Source: Isochrysis galbana (lineage: Eukaryota > Haptophyta > Isochrysidales > Isochrysidaceae). From it: 64,000 nt of DNA. The stretch's first letter is position 1; the number at the start of each line of letters is the position of its first letter. The notes beneath the pieces are model-generated. The model saw nothing but the letters and a program-made list of their open reading frames with translations, was not told the DNA's origin and did no database searches. The stretch spans positions 688,081-752,080 of the forward strand of contig CM030932.1 of the NCBI GenBank assembly GCA_018136815.1. The letters run 5' to 3'. Of the stretch, positions 20,837 through 31,962 are shown piece by piece. Position numbers and translations under genes: made by a program.

Positions 20837-22175
20837 ATGGGAGTCGTCGCCGCGTGGCGCCTGCCGCTGCTGCTGCTCGCAGCGCTGGGCTGGGGCCTGG
20901 CCCTGGTGCCCGCGACGGTGGCGCGTGGCGTGTGCCGGGCCCGCCCGCCCCGCCTCGTTGCACCAGAGCCCATCAGCATAGAGGAAGAGGAGGAGGAGGA
21001 GGAGGAGGAGGAGGAGCTGGTGCTCATGTCGACTCCGCTCGGAAACGACATCGACCTCTCGCCGCTTCCGGGGCCTCCCGTGCCTATCGAGGAGGCGACG
21101 GCGAGCGACGGGCGGCCCGTTTTCGTCTGCTTCTCGCCTTTCATGCCGCACGCCGCATCCTCCGATGCCTTGCACCACCGCTACGTGAAGTGGCTCAATT
21201 CGGCAGAGCAGGCAGCAGTTACCTTGGCGAATTCCTTCTACCTGATGGCGCCCATGGCGACTGGAGACGAGCTCACCAGCGCAGAGAAGGCAGACAGTGT
21301 GGTGCGCTCTTCTCACCACACGCTGACGTCATGTCGCCTCTGATCCTCCCACAGCCATGCAAGCTGTAAGGCTGACTTCACGTGGTTCCTACCACCTGTT
21401 GCAGACGTTGACTGATGATGAGCTCGATGCAGAGGAGCGCGCACGCGCCGAGAAGGCGTTTGAGGCCATTGAAGACCTGGAGTCGCAGGAGACCGAGGGC
21501 ATGGTTCACAAAGAGACGCCGTACGTGCTCGCAAATGTTAACGTCTTCCGGGCGGCGTCGCATGAAGCCGCCATGGCATGGGCTGAATCCGACCCATGCA
21601 ATGCTTGTGCCGGCTACAGTGATAGGGACGTGTTTCAATGGCACGTGCTTGAGGAAGAGCAGTTTAAGATTGCACGAAAGGACGGTGAGGATATGATCGA
21701 AGCAATCACGCCTGCCGGCTGGGGCCCTAGGTCGGCTGCACTAGGTGATCTGAATATGCTGTCTGGTCACTACGTATGGCACGCAAGGTCCTCCATGTTG
21801 TCGTGCTGGCAACCCCAAGCCAACATGTCAATGCTGTTTGCCACTTACTGGCCTCTCTTGGCGATGCTTACAGGTGTGGCATTCGTGATCTACGCACGGG
21901 ACAAGCCGGGCGCCACCGAGCTTCGCGCCAATACGCGCGACGCGCATTTGTCTTGGCTTGCGGACTCGGGCCGTGTTCACCTCGCGGGGCCTCTCCTTTC
22001 ACCGGACGGTGCCGCGTCCGGCTCGCTTCTTGTGGTTGCCGGTGAGGATTTGGAGGAAGTAAGGGATTGGGCTGCAAGCGACCCATACGCACATGCTGGC
22101 GTCTTTGGGGACACCACCATTGCCCTCGCACCCGAAATCATGGTAGAGGAAGCTCTTCCGCTCTTCACATGGTGA
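20837..22175 (+). CDS. Signal-peptide protein with two YCII domains
   Basis: Exon 1 is 20837-21296 and exon 2 is 21355-22175 (58-bp intron, GTGTGG...CACAG), giving 426 aa. Residues 1-31 form a signal peptide-like segment (RLPLLLLAALGWGLALVPATVARG), so entry to the secretory route or plastid is likely. A poly-Glu stretch follows (GAG repeat at 20986-21015). Domain 1 spans roughly residues 90-260: VFVCFSPF, KWLNSAEQAAVTLANSFYLMAP, then EAAMAWAESDPCNACAGY. Domain 2 (about 335-410) is clearer: FVIYARDKPGATELRANTRDAHLSWLADSGRVHLAGPL followed by EEVRDWAASDPYAHAGVF. YCII domains are small dimeric ferredoxin-like folds with a conserved His/Asp pair, and their substrates are mostly unknown. GTGAGT overlaps the stop region (22173), so a further 3' exon is possible. 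Confidence 0.72.
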
Positions 22176-22876
22176 GTGTTTGTGGAGTGCCGTGGAATAT
22201 GGAGCCTGTGCGCCTGTGCGCACGCATGTGACATGTGGAGAGTTGGTCATATGTGTGCAGCACAGCGTTGTCCGTTGGTGGATGGTTCAGGGTTCGGGTA
22301 GCAGTGCACATCTAGCGGCCGTAGGCTGCGTAGCACGCACACATGCCGCGTGCAATGCGAGGGCTGCTTCAAGGGGGGCATGTGGCCTGTTGCGGCACGC
22401 AGTGCACGACTATGCGCCACTCACCGTAGCACATGGGCGACGCTGGGCTGCCGGGCGCGGCCATGCGCTCGCCATCAGCCCAACGGCAAAGTCAAGCAGG
22501 CCCGCATGCGACGCGTAATAATAAAGCTAGCTTACTACGCGCTATGCGCGGCGCTCCGGACGGTAGACGGTAGTATCTCAGCCATATCGTTTCGCTCGCT
22601 CCAACGCGAAGCTCTTTGGCCTGAAAGCGGAGGATAAGAAACTCAGGGACGGGGAACTCCTGCAGACGTTCATCTACGCCATTGTCATCTCTATTCACTC
22701 CGGCCTCTCGCTCTCTCGTCTCTCGCTCGATGCGATGTGGAGCACAACGCCACACGCCACAATCCCTCTTATATCACCTCTTGCTCGGGCGTTACCGTTA
22801 CGGCGCATGGGCATCAATCGCTTCAAGCTTCAAGCGCATCCGAGAGGCTGCAACCTCAGGTTTGGTGATTTTTTTA

Positions 22877-23294
22877 CATGCGGCGAGAGGTCGATGTCGT
22901 TATGTCGTTTCCGAGCGGAGTCGACATGAGCACCAGCTCCTCCTCCTCCTCCTCCTGCTCCTGTCCTTCTCCTCCTCCTCCTCCACCTCTTCCTCTATAT
23001 GCTTATGGGCTCCGGTGCAACGAGGCGGGGCGGGCGGGCCCGGCGCACGCCGCGCCACCGTCGCAAGCACCAGGGCTAGGCTTGAGCTTCGTCGCTGCCG
23101 ATCCGTCTGCTGTCGCCAGTCACATCTTGGATGTCCTCGTCCTCGCCCAAGCCCACCTGCACGCCTTTCTCCGCTGACAGGCTTCAGCCCGTCAGCACCT
23201 CCGAAGTCGTTCCCTCAGCCGGGCCTGCCGCCGGCATGCCCCCTTCCTCATTGCCCTCAGGCCCTATGGGCCATCCTGCCATCCCAATTCGTCA
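22877..23294 (+). pseudogene. Chimera: inverted YCII exon-1 copy, gypsy internal piece and LTR end
   Basis: 22877-23085 is the reverse complement of the N-terminal part of the YCII gene (around 20916-21075, including the GAG repeat). It is joined at about 23088 to a 45-bp piece of the Ty3/gypsy polyprotein (SSVAADPSAVASHILD, plus strand), then at about 23133 to an LTR 3' end finishing CCAATTCGTCA at 23294. Three unrelated sources meet within 400 bp. The preceding 22200-22876 stretch holds no supportable gene. Confidence 0.7.
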
Positions 23295-23436
23295 CTTGCT
23301 CTTGCTTAGGGCGTAGGAGGGCGGTCAAACAGGAAACAGGGCTTTTGACTTGCTAAGGGTGAGCAAATTGAAAATTCACCACGTCAAGATTGAGGTATTT
23401 AAAAACCTTATACTACGAGCTAATTGACCGCTCTAC

Positions 23437-23935
23437 CACCATGAAACAATTGGCTTCTAAAACTTTGCAGAAGCTCTTATGATAGCATGAGACACCTCTC
23501 CCTCTCCATGCATTCACATCGACTTTTGGGTGCAATTGTGAAAAGTCGATTTTTTTGGTCCCCACCTCTAGTTGGGGCTGGAAGTGGTATGGGGTGAGGC
23601 TGGCGGCCATGCTGCATGGGCAGGTGAAGCAGAAATCGGCCGAGTGCGGTGGCATGAAATGCTGGCGAGACCGCCGACCGGTGTACCCGGACCATTTAGT
23701 CCGAACAACAGCGACAAGGGAGGGCTGACAAGCGCCATGCTCTCGCTGGAGCGCGGCGAAGCGGCGAAGGTCGGCTTGTCAGGCGGGTCGGTCGCCATCG
23801 CGCTGCCTCGGATTGAGTTTCGAGCGGGGAGAGACGAGGGGAAATCTTCCCCCGGCCCCACGATAAAAATGTGGGCCTCTGGATCAACAAGAGATTTTTT
23901 GCAACCCACTCTCCCCCACCTCTAGTTGCTAGTTG
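23437..23935. repeat. Second copies of two dispersed repeats
   Basis: 23437-23575 matches 11013-11140 directly. 23576-23935 is the uninterrupted minus-orientation copy of repeat Y (9249-9419 plus 10409-10600). An inverted-repeat terminus GGGCGGTCAAACAGG lies just upstream at 23319, with AAAATTCACCACGTCAAGATT following as in the 37402 terminus. Confidence 0.65.
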
Positions 23936-23938
23936 TAT

Positions 23939-25690
23939 TCTCGGTGGGTACCCGGCGGTGTATGAAGACGCACTGTAGCCGTAATGGGAAGAGCTGCGGA
24001 AAGGGAATCGCGAAAACGCTGGTAGTGAAAGAACCGGCTGCCAGAGGGCGCAGTGGGAGACCCGGCAAAGAAAGTGAATCTTAAAAATTGTCCGTGACGA
24101 TCAAAGTCGTGCTGCCCCTCTACTCACAACACAGTTCTCGTTATGTCGCGTGTGCGTGCGAGGGCTCTGCGAACGAAACTCCCGTCCGGTCGTGCCCTCC
24201 AAATAATTGGAGCATCGAACTTCCTACGAGACTCCCTGAGTAAATCCTCCACGAAATACACTCCCTTCTAGCCGTGGATGTAGATAAACCACGCACGGAT
24301 ACTCTTCCACAGGAGAAATCAAAGGATCAAAATGAAAATTGGACCACGAAGCACACAGCACGCTCTCTCCCAAGCATGGATGTAGATGAGAAAATCATGT
24401 GTCAGTGGTCCCTAACTAGAGCTTCAGTACGAGGACGTGCACGACAACAAAATGTTCAGACTGAGCGTGTTGGCGACTGAAGTCAGCCAGATCAGTTGAG
24501 AATCCGAGACCGCAGCATCATCTCGGTCACTTAATTCATGTCGTTGATTGCGTTGCCAAACAACCTCATGTCGTTGATTGCGTTGCCAAACAACACGATC
24601 GTGCTCACCCATGGTTTGCCTGGCCTACTCTCCGCGGAGATAACTGTTCTCTTGGTGCTGATCTTTTCTTTCGACGACTGCGGTCTGACACCCACTTTCA
24701 ACCTTGCTTGCCCTGTTGATGGCGCCGCACCAAGCCCTTCAACTTGCTGGAGCGCCGCGGTGAGAGCTGCGAAAGTCGTGAGGAGGATAAGTGCTGGGCG
24801 AGCTCTACGCTACGCCAGCCATCTTCAACATAATCGTTGGGCACTGGTCGTTGCGCCAGGGTGAGGTCTGTGAAATGGGCAAGTCCAATCGTCGACGGCG
24901 TGCACGTGAATGTGGCGAGAGGCTCGACAGCCGGCATGACCGGCAGGCTTGAAGCGGAACGTGAGCGGCGTCGCTGGCGGCTTATCATCTGTTCCTCTAT
25001 CTTCTTGCGGCCGAGCTCGTTCTCGTACACTTTTGCATCGAGCATGCACAGCTTGGTCGCTAAGTGTGCCTTGGTTTCATAGGACACCACTGTTTGTCCG
25101 TCAATGTGTAGCATGATCTCGGGCTGGATTTCACGAGCGAAGACGAAGCCCGTGGGCATGCAGTGCCGCGGTGGCTCTGTAGCGAGGCCGACGACTGGCA
25201 TTGCGTGCCCAGCTGGCAGCTGCACGATGAGGCGGAGTAGATCACCACTCTCGCATGAACGCAGGAAGTAGTGTACCTCCATCTGCAGGGGGCAGGCGTG
25301 GCGTGGTGTGATGGCGACGCAGCGCGGCACGGACAGTCGGGCGGTGCGCGTACCCGAGCTGCCATGCCCGCCTGCGTGACGCACTCGTCCGTGGCGCCGG
25401 TGGACATGATGAGCTGCCCCTCTGCGCTCTCTCTCTCTCTTCCCCCCCGCCTCCCCGGTGGGAACGACCGACCTTCTCCTGCCTTCTTCGCCCTCTCTCT
25501 CCTCCTCCCTCCTCCCTCCTCCCTCTCGCCCCCCCCTCTCCCGAAATCAAACGCTCCCACGCCGCGCTCTTCTCTCTCTCCGAGGCGTTCGTCTGGCTCT
25601 CGCAGGCCTTCTCCAGATCACGAGGCCGTTCCCAGGTCTTCCTCCCCCCGCGCCCGCCGGTCCCATGGCGGTCCCAGCGGCGGGGGTTGG
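23939..25690 (-). repeat. Right arm of a 1.7-kb inverted duplication
   Basis: Reverse complement of 15570-17292. It includes the gene copy, its intron, and about 700 bp of 3' flank containing the frame MDVDKPRTDTLPQEKSKD, which is conserved in both arms on the strand opposite to the gene. Confidence 0.9.
24698..25407 (-). CDS. Hypothetical protein, copy 2 of an inverted pair
   Basis: Exon 1 25407-25354 and exon 2 25282-24698, with an intron of the same length and the same splice sites as copy 1, giving 212 aa. It differs from copy 1 at about twelve positions (for example HH to SY in TVVxxETKAH, TLTQ to TLAQ, HLPSSRPS to HLSSSRLS), without stops or frameshifts. Function unknown. Persistence of both frames suggests that both copies are, or recently were, functional. 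Confidence 0.62.
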
Positions 25691-26337
25691 GGGTGAAGGG
25701 CCTCTCAGGAATTAAGAGTTCAAGAGTCCCTGAGAGAGGGGGGGGGGGGGGGGGGGGCTTGAAGGAAGAGTCGAGGGCGCGGAGGGCCTAAATGCTTTAC
25801 TCTATGAGGAGTTAGAGTGAAAGAGTCCCACGCTCGGGAGCGCTTGAAGTGCCGGGGTGGGGGGGGGGGGGAGTCTTGGGAGGAAGAGGGGGATCGGCTC
25901 GAGCTCCTGCACCCGATGTGGAGCGGCTAGATCACCGACTGCGGCCCGGCGGTTCGAGTCAGAAGTGCGGGGGCGCGAGGCGCGAGGCTTCCTTCCATTC
26001 GAAGAGTGGGAAGAAGCCCTTGCGGGGAGGGCTTTACATTCGAAGAGTGGGAAGAACTCCCTTACCTTGGAAGAGTGGACACGACTCGTGGGGAGAACTC
26101 CTTCTTCCACGGAGGCTTCCTACTTGATAGCAGCTACCGAGCGTGGGCTCCTGGACGATGCCCCCCCCGCGATATATCCCCCGCAGCGGTTCCCCCCGCG
26201 GAAGGCCCCCTCCACTCCCTAGAAGAGTAATACGCGCCGCAGGCGAAGAAAATTTTGAATAATACGTATTACAGGATGGAGGGCTTGAATTCAACTTGAT
26301 ACAGTTGTATTACATATTACCCCCTCCCCTCTCCCCC
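25691..26337. other. GC-rich interval, no gene supported
   Basis: Contains long G runs (25740, 25860) and two copies of CATTCGAAGAGTGGGAAGAA at 25997 and 26037. A GGTTCGAGTC motif at about 25950 resembles a pol III B box but no convincing tRNA fold was found. Confidence 0.4.
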
Positions 26338-26510
26338 CTTAAGGTGGCGGGTGCACGGATGGGGGGGGCCGCGCGGGCGCGCGGCTGTCTGGCTCCTCCG
26401 GCTATCACGGGGCCTGGCGGCTGTGCTGGGCGCTTGGATGCGCTGTGTATCTGGTAGAGGGACCAGCTGGTATGGGGCCTCTGCCTGAGCCCGCGCACGG
26501 TCCACCCTTG
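26338..26510 (-). repeat. Dispersed repeat X, minus copy
   Basis: Reverse complement of about 38764-38936 (shared text includes GGACCAGCTGGTATGGGGCC and the GC-rich CGCGCGGGCGCGCG block). It is cut at 26511 by an inverted-repeat terminus. Confidence 0.75.
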
Positions 26511-27147
26511 TTAGGGCGGTCAAACAGGGCTTTTTAAGTACTAATATTGGGGGGGGTCGACATTTTTGACCGTGAGCGGAAAGCCCCGGCGAAAGCGCCT
26601 CGGAGGGTCTCCCCGCCTTTTCAGAATCCTCGTCCGAAAAGACGGTGCGAAGTCCCGTCGGACCCCCCCCCTTGCACACGCTCTGGCGGCTCACACGAGC
26701 CGAACTAGACGTCGCTCCCACTGAGAGATGTGTTTCTTTAGTCTAAAAGGTGCCTACACACTTATTAAATTAGGGGTCCGACGCCCCATATTGCCAATAA
26801 AGCAAATTTCAAACCCTGGTGCCCCAGCGATGACGTCCGCGCATGCACATGCGCACCACACACAGCTCGCACACGGCCCATTAGGCTGTCATAGAATGCT
26901 CCTTGACTGTCCCGACCCTCGCCCCGCAGGATTCGCCCGGGCTCGCGATTGACGAGGAGCTGGAGCACCAGGATGCCATGGCGCTCGATGCTGCTCGCTG
27001 GTCGACAAAAGTTTGTTGGCCGCTGGCGGGACAGGTGCGCTGCCGATCGCGCCCGCTCTGGCGCAGGTCGACCAGGCCCGTACCTACAATGCCTCTGCCG
27101 CCCCAAACGTCAGGTTCCCGACTCGTCTTTCGACGCTGTGAGGCAGG

Positions 27148-27198
27148 GAGAACACCTGCCGCCAATGCTCAACCAGAGCATCGGCGGCAGGTGTTCTC
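27148..27198. other. 51-nt near-perfect hairpin
   Basis: GAGAACACCTGCCGCC at 27148-27163 pairs perfectly with GGCGGCAGGTGTTCTC at 27183-27198. Inside, ATGCTC pairs with GAGCAT after one A/C mismatch, leaving a 5-nt loop (AACCA). Just upstream, 26930-27035 looks like an exon (frame DSPGLAIDEELEHQDAMALDAARW between a GCAG acceptor and a GTGCGC donor), but no gene could be built around it. Confidence 0.7.
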
Positions 27199-28065
27199 TC
27201 TATGTTTTCGTCGGCTCCTCGGATTTTCACGTGCATCATAGAGCTGGTAGCAATCTAGAAATGTAATTTAAGCTAGCCTGCAGCGTGATCTGCGACGGCG
27301 CGACGCGCGCGGCCGAACAGTACTGTGGAATTGATAGCTTTTTGTTTGACGTCTAAAGGGAGAATTTTTCTCCGCACGGAGGGCTCGAAAATTGGGCAGA
27401 AGGGCGAATTTCGAGTTCTACACCGCCCGTTCTTTTGGCTACTAGTAGATTCAATATGTAATCTAGCCAAGCACCGGCCTGAAAGCTTCAGGCGTGATGG
27501 TTGCGATCGATTTCTGTGGGCAATCGTGTCGTGAATCACGATTGGACACCGGCTGCTTTGCGCTCATCTCGAGCCAACTTTTGGATTTTTTTGTACACAC
27601 GGATGACCTCCAAGGCTATTCACGTTCGGAGACACACAGGTCGTGCCCGCCAAGCACGGGTCAGTCAATAGTTCTCCCGTTTTTATAGCACAACATCCCA
27701 ACATGGAGCACAAAAAGTAATTTTGTTTTCGCATTGACGTGCTGAATTGACGGACAGCCTCGTGTTTTCGAGCGTCTCACGTTCGATTTCGAGAGACAGC
27801 CCCTCCTTTTCTCTCGATGATTCGACAGTCTCATATGGTAAGACTGGTTGGCTACCGAAACATTGGCATTTGGGCATGCTGATGGTCATGTATTGTGCTC
27901 ATATGTGTCTTGGACTGGTGAAACGAAGACTAAAATTAGAATTACTAAGGTTATAATTTGGCAAAACTATAATCAATTTGATCTTTTTCTCCTGCGGCGG
28001 CGCGCGATGGCGGCCGCAGCGATGGTCGCTGGCCTCGCCAGTGGCCTCGCACGCGGCCTGTGGCC

Positions 28066-28910
28066 TGACGAATTGGGATGGCCCATAGGGCCTGAGGGCA
28101 ATGAGGAAGGAGGCAGACCGGCGGCAGGCGCGGCGGAGGAGACGACTTCGGAGACGCTGACGGGCTGAGGCCCGTCAGCAGAGGAAGGCGGGCAGGCGGG
28201 CTTGAGCGAGGGCGAGGACGGCGGCGAGAGCGACATCGAGCGAGAGGCGAGAGGCGAGGGTGAGTGAGAGGAGGGCTGTGTTGGCAGGGGCTGGTGAGGC
28301 AAGGAGAGTTTGTAGGGTACGAGTGTTACGAGAGCGAGAGCGACGAGAGCGAGAGCGACGGATGACGACTGACGACAGGACGACGGACAGAGACACCCAG
28401 GAAAACACCCCGACTCTCGCCCCACGACTTTCTCACATAACTCGACTGAAATCAAACCCAAACACTCCGATCAGACAACGACGGACGACGATCAAAGGGC
28501 GATCTGTCGGCGATCTTGTCTGGAACGGGAATCGCACCATAACGGAAACGAGGGGCAATCCTGCTGCACAAGATTCCAAGAGACCTACCAAATAAGACGA
28601 AAGGAGTGCGATGTGCCTAAGGGGGAGATACGAAGAGGTCGCAAATTAAACCTGATTGCCCCCAGAAGCAGATAAAGAACCGCAGGGGAGATAGCAAATT
28701 AAACCTATCTGCGAGGCGCCTGGGAGGAAGAAAGGTGGGGAAACTTCCCTTCTCTTTCGAGAGGAAGAGAGAGGGCGCTCCACAACCCACGATCCCATGC
28801 ATCCAAGCGAAGCTTTTGACCGAGAACGAGAACGAGAGAATTATAACGATAAATACCGAACGACGAAGAGAAGAGCGAAGCCTAACGAGTGTCGATTCGC
28901 GAATTCGACA
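28066..28910 (-). repeat. Complete 3' LTR (845 bp)
   Basis: Minus strand: starts TGTCGAATTCGCG at 28910 and ends CCAATTCGTCA at 28066, preceded by the polypurine tract AGCAGGGGGG. It is noticeably diverged from the 11353 LTR, so this element is older. Confidence 0.88.
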
Positions 28911-30026
28911 CCCCCCTGCTAGGATCGAGCGTCCCGCGAGGAAAGAAGAGAACCTAACGGACATCGGAGAGCTCCAAGCAAGCCACGAGAAAGGCAGAAG
29001 AGCAATCCTGAACGAGACCGAATGAGCCAAGAGCGAAGAGCGAATAAATCCGAAGAGCGAATGAAACAATAAATCTGAAGAGCGAATGAAACAATAAATC
29101 CGAAGAGCGAATGAAACAATAAATCCGAATGGAGGGAGAGCCGCGCACCCAACGCCGAACCAAGACGGAAGACGTGATGAGCGACGCACCGAGAAGTTAC
29201 GAATTACGAACAACGAACAATCGAGGACCGAGGAGAACGCGGAACGACAAGAATCGAGAATCGAGAGCGAGAAACGAAGAACGCGGAACGACGAGAATCG
29301 AGAATCGAAGAACGAGAAACGAAGAACGCGGAACGACGAGAATCGAGAATCGACGATGAATCGAAGAACGAGAAACGAAGAACGCGGAACGACGAGAATC
29401 GAGAATCGACGATGAATCGAAGAACGAGAAACGAAGAACGCGGAACGACGAGAATCGAGAATCGAGAATCGAAGAACGAACGACGAACGACGAACGACGA
29501 ACTATAAGAATAGTGCGCGACGATCGAAGAGACAGGAAGTACCACACCCGTCCGGACGATAAGGTGTAGAATCGGCGGCCGGCGCGGCAGACCGCAGGAC
29601 TCAACGCTGCAACCCATCCCCTTCTCTCTTTTACGAGAGTTTTACCTGGATGTTTGGGCGGTGTGGCGGCACCCAAGTTACAACGCGGCGTCTCCTGTTC
29701 TTCGATATATGAGTAGTCGAACAGCCAACGGCGAAAGGCGGCGAGATATCACGACGGGCTCGGCACGTCACGCGCGAGCTAGACGACGAGGTACGGGGGT
29801 CTCCTGACAGAGCGCAGCGAAAGGGGAGGGAGATCCATCCTCCGTGGTCGAAAGGGGGGCGAGCCATACCTCACTTCCCGCGGGGGGAACTATTCGGCGG
29901 CCGCGGGGGGAAAATTCGGCGACCGCGGGGGGGAACTGGAAAAGAATTCCCGTACGTTCCCGTACCGCGATCATACGTAAACGATGGCGTTGAGAGATAT
30001 CTGAAGGGGCGTGACAGTCGCGACTG
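28911..30026 (-). repeat. 3' non-coding region of the retrotransposon with two minisatellites
   Basis: 29034-29130 holds 26-bp units (GAAGAGCGAATGAAACAATA...). 29225-29490 holds longer units rich in CGAGAATCGA and AACGCGGAACGA, repeated at least four times with alternating spacings. The same region is shorter in the 12188-12560 derivative (fewer units). No protein is encoded. Confidence 0.75.
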
Positions 30027-31859
30027 TCAGAAGAACGCAGAGGGTGTATCGAGGAGAGAGACGAGGGTGCGATCCGATGGCGACAGGCGTGCGAGAGCCT
30101 CGGAGCGACAGCGAACGAAGGTAGGCGAGGCAAGGGCAGCGTGCGCAAATGCGTGGGAGCCAAACCACGGGGACCCGCGCGACGATCCCGACGAGTACCA
30201 CCACTGCCCGAGGACGAAGACCGCGTGCTGCGGCCGCATCATTGGACCTGCATGGTTGGCAACAGACGGGCGGGCTGAGACGGGCAAATGGGAGACATGA
30301 GCAATGGGGCCACTGTGCGAGGACGGTGCGAGACGAGGCGAGCGGCGCGGGGCCGGAGGATCCAAGCCGGTGGTCTCGGATCTCAAGGGAGCTTCGATCG
30401 CGTGCAACGTCGGTGGAGCTGAGACAGTCTGAGATTGTGATTCTGCAGCCCGCTTTCTCATCTGAGGCTTACGAAGAGGAGGGAAGGGGTGAGCATCATC
30501 ATAGGCGGTGACGAGCGACGCGCAGCGGCGAAGCAATTCGGCTAGCGGCTCCCATGTGGCCGCAGCTTTCGCGTAGCCACGCCATTTGACAAGATACTGC
30601 CTTGAGTTGCCTCGACCTTTGCGGTCAAGAAGTGCATCCACCAGATACTCGTCTGCTTGGACGGGGTCTTCATCTGTGAGGGTGTAGTAGGGACGGAGGT
30701 TAGTCACATGCACCTCCTCGGAGAGGAGGCGATTTTCTTGGTCGCGTAGTCGGTAGCGGCCAGCGCCAAGCGCCTCGCCAATGCGATATGGTCCGCTGTA
30801 GTGGTAGAGGAGCTTGTTGCGGTGTCCTGGAATCTTGCGAACCACCCTATCACCTGGAGCGAATTGGGTGGGGGGAGAGTGAGTGCGTAGCGTGTCAGCT
30901 AGTGCGTCAGCTTGAGATTCTAAAGTTGCATCATAAGCTGCGGCCCACGCCGCCTTTAAACGACAATGCATTTTCCAAGCGTACGAGCGAATTTCCTGAG
31001 GTAACTCGGGAGGCGGGTCAGTGTCAGGTGGATCAGAAAGTTGGGCAGGCAGGCGAAGCTCACGGCCATAGAGCAAGGCCGCAGGTGACATGCGGGTTAT
31101 GCGATTGGCGGAAGCGCGCATGCTCATTAAAAAGAACGGGAGATGATCGACCCAATGACCGCCGCCTTCATCGGTAGCGCGAGCCATGTTGATCAAGGTT
31201 TGCTGAGCTCGTTCCACCAGGCCCACGCTCTCGTGATGATGAGGTGTGCTCGGCCGCAAGTCGGTGCCGGTGCGCTCGAGGATGATCGAGGTAAGTTGAC
31301 TAGCGAGATTGCTGCCGGAGTCCGAGCGGAGTTGCCTTGGTACTCCGTGCCGAGAAACGACGTACGACATGAAGGCGTGAAGAGCGTCGGCACTCGAGGG
31401 GTCGCCGTTGTGAGGGGCCGCCTCGATCCAACGAGTGAGCGAGTCCACGAAAACGAGGAGCTTGTCGAAGCCTCGAGAGCCCTTGATGAAGTCGTGCGTA
31501 GGAGCCATCGAGACGACGTCGCAGAAGACGATGTCGAACGGATAGGCGCCGACCTGCGGTCCCTTGGGGTCTGCGAGGTGGCGGAAGGGTGGCTTAGCTA
31601 AAGTGCACTCGTGGCATTGGCGAACGTGCTCAGAGACGTCTGCGTTCATGCCAGGCCAAAAATATCGGTCTCGTAGAAGGCGCGCCATTCGGTTGTCGCC
31701 GAGGTGGCACAGGTGGTCGTGAAAGGCTTCGAGGTAGGCGCGGCGCATCGTCTTCGGCACGTAGAGGCAGAGCTTCTCGCCGTCTCTCGCCGGCACTCGT
31801 CGGTAGAGTAGTCCAGATCGCAACAGGCATCGAGAAGATTCGCGACTAAGCCAACGCAA
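30027..31859 (-). CDS. Retrotransposon integrase with C-terminal chromodomain
   Basis: 610-residue open frame. The N-terminal HHCC zinc-binding segment (HDHLCHLGDNRMARLL ... CHECTLAK, residues 48-85) is followed by the core with D114 (FDIVFCDVVS), D180 (RSDSGSN) and E216 (LVERAQQ), a correct D,D-35-E spacing. Then come the GPY/F-type region (YHYSGPYRIGEALGAGRYRL, about 352-371) and a chromodomain at about 402-450 (YLVDALLDRKGRGNSRQYLVKWRGYAKAAATWEPLAEL). Chromodomains bind methylated histone tails and direct chromovirus insertion. A 150-residue Pro/Ser/Arg-rich tail follows. The true N-terminus lies further upstream in this frame (to about 32050), because RLNLSYLDVGTPNAEALKEAQ reads on without a stop. 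It is separated from RNase H by a frameshift. Confidence 0.88.
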   Translation of the reverse strand: MRWLSRESSRCLLRSGLLYRRVPARDGEKLCLYVPKTMRRAYLEAFHDHLCHLGDNRMARLLRDRYFWPGMNADVSEHVRQCHECTLAKPPFRHLADPKGPQVGAYPFDIVFCDVVSMAPTHDFIKGSRGFDKLLVFVDSLTRWIEAAPHNGDPSSADALHAFMSYVVSRHGVPRQLRSDSGSNLASQLTSIILERTGTDLRPSTPHHHESVGLVERAQQTLINMARATDEGGGHWVDHLPFFLMSMRASANRITRMSPAALLYGRELRLPAQLSDPPDTDPPPELPQEIRSYAWKMHCRLKAAWAAAYDATLESQADALADTLRTHSPPTQFAPGDRVVRKIPGHRNKLLYHYSGPYRIGEALGAGRYRLRDQENRLLSEEVHVTNLRPYYTLTDEDPVQADEYLVDALLDRKGRGNSRQYLVKWRGYAKAAATWEPLAELLRRCASLVTAYDDAHPFPPLRKPQMRKRAAESQSQTVSAPPTLHAIEAPLRSETTGLDPPAPRRSPRLAPSSHSGPIAHVSHLPVSARPSVANHAGPMMRPQHAVFVLGQWWYSSGSSRGSPWFGSHAFAHAALASPTFVRCRSEALARLSPSDRTLVSLLDTPSAFF

Positions 31860-31962
31860 GCGACGATGGTCGAGGTCGGGGTTATGAGGAGCGGAAGAGA
31901 GAAAGCGGATGAGGTCGTGGCAGTCGGGGTCCTCGGCCTGTGCCTCTTTGAGCGCCTCGGCG

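Noticed and set aside
25890..25970. tRNA gene or tRNA-derived SINE suggested by GGTTCGAGTC
   Set aside because: No acceptor stem or proper D-arm could be paired at the expected spacing, and the A box is poor.
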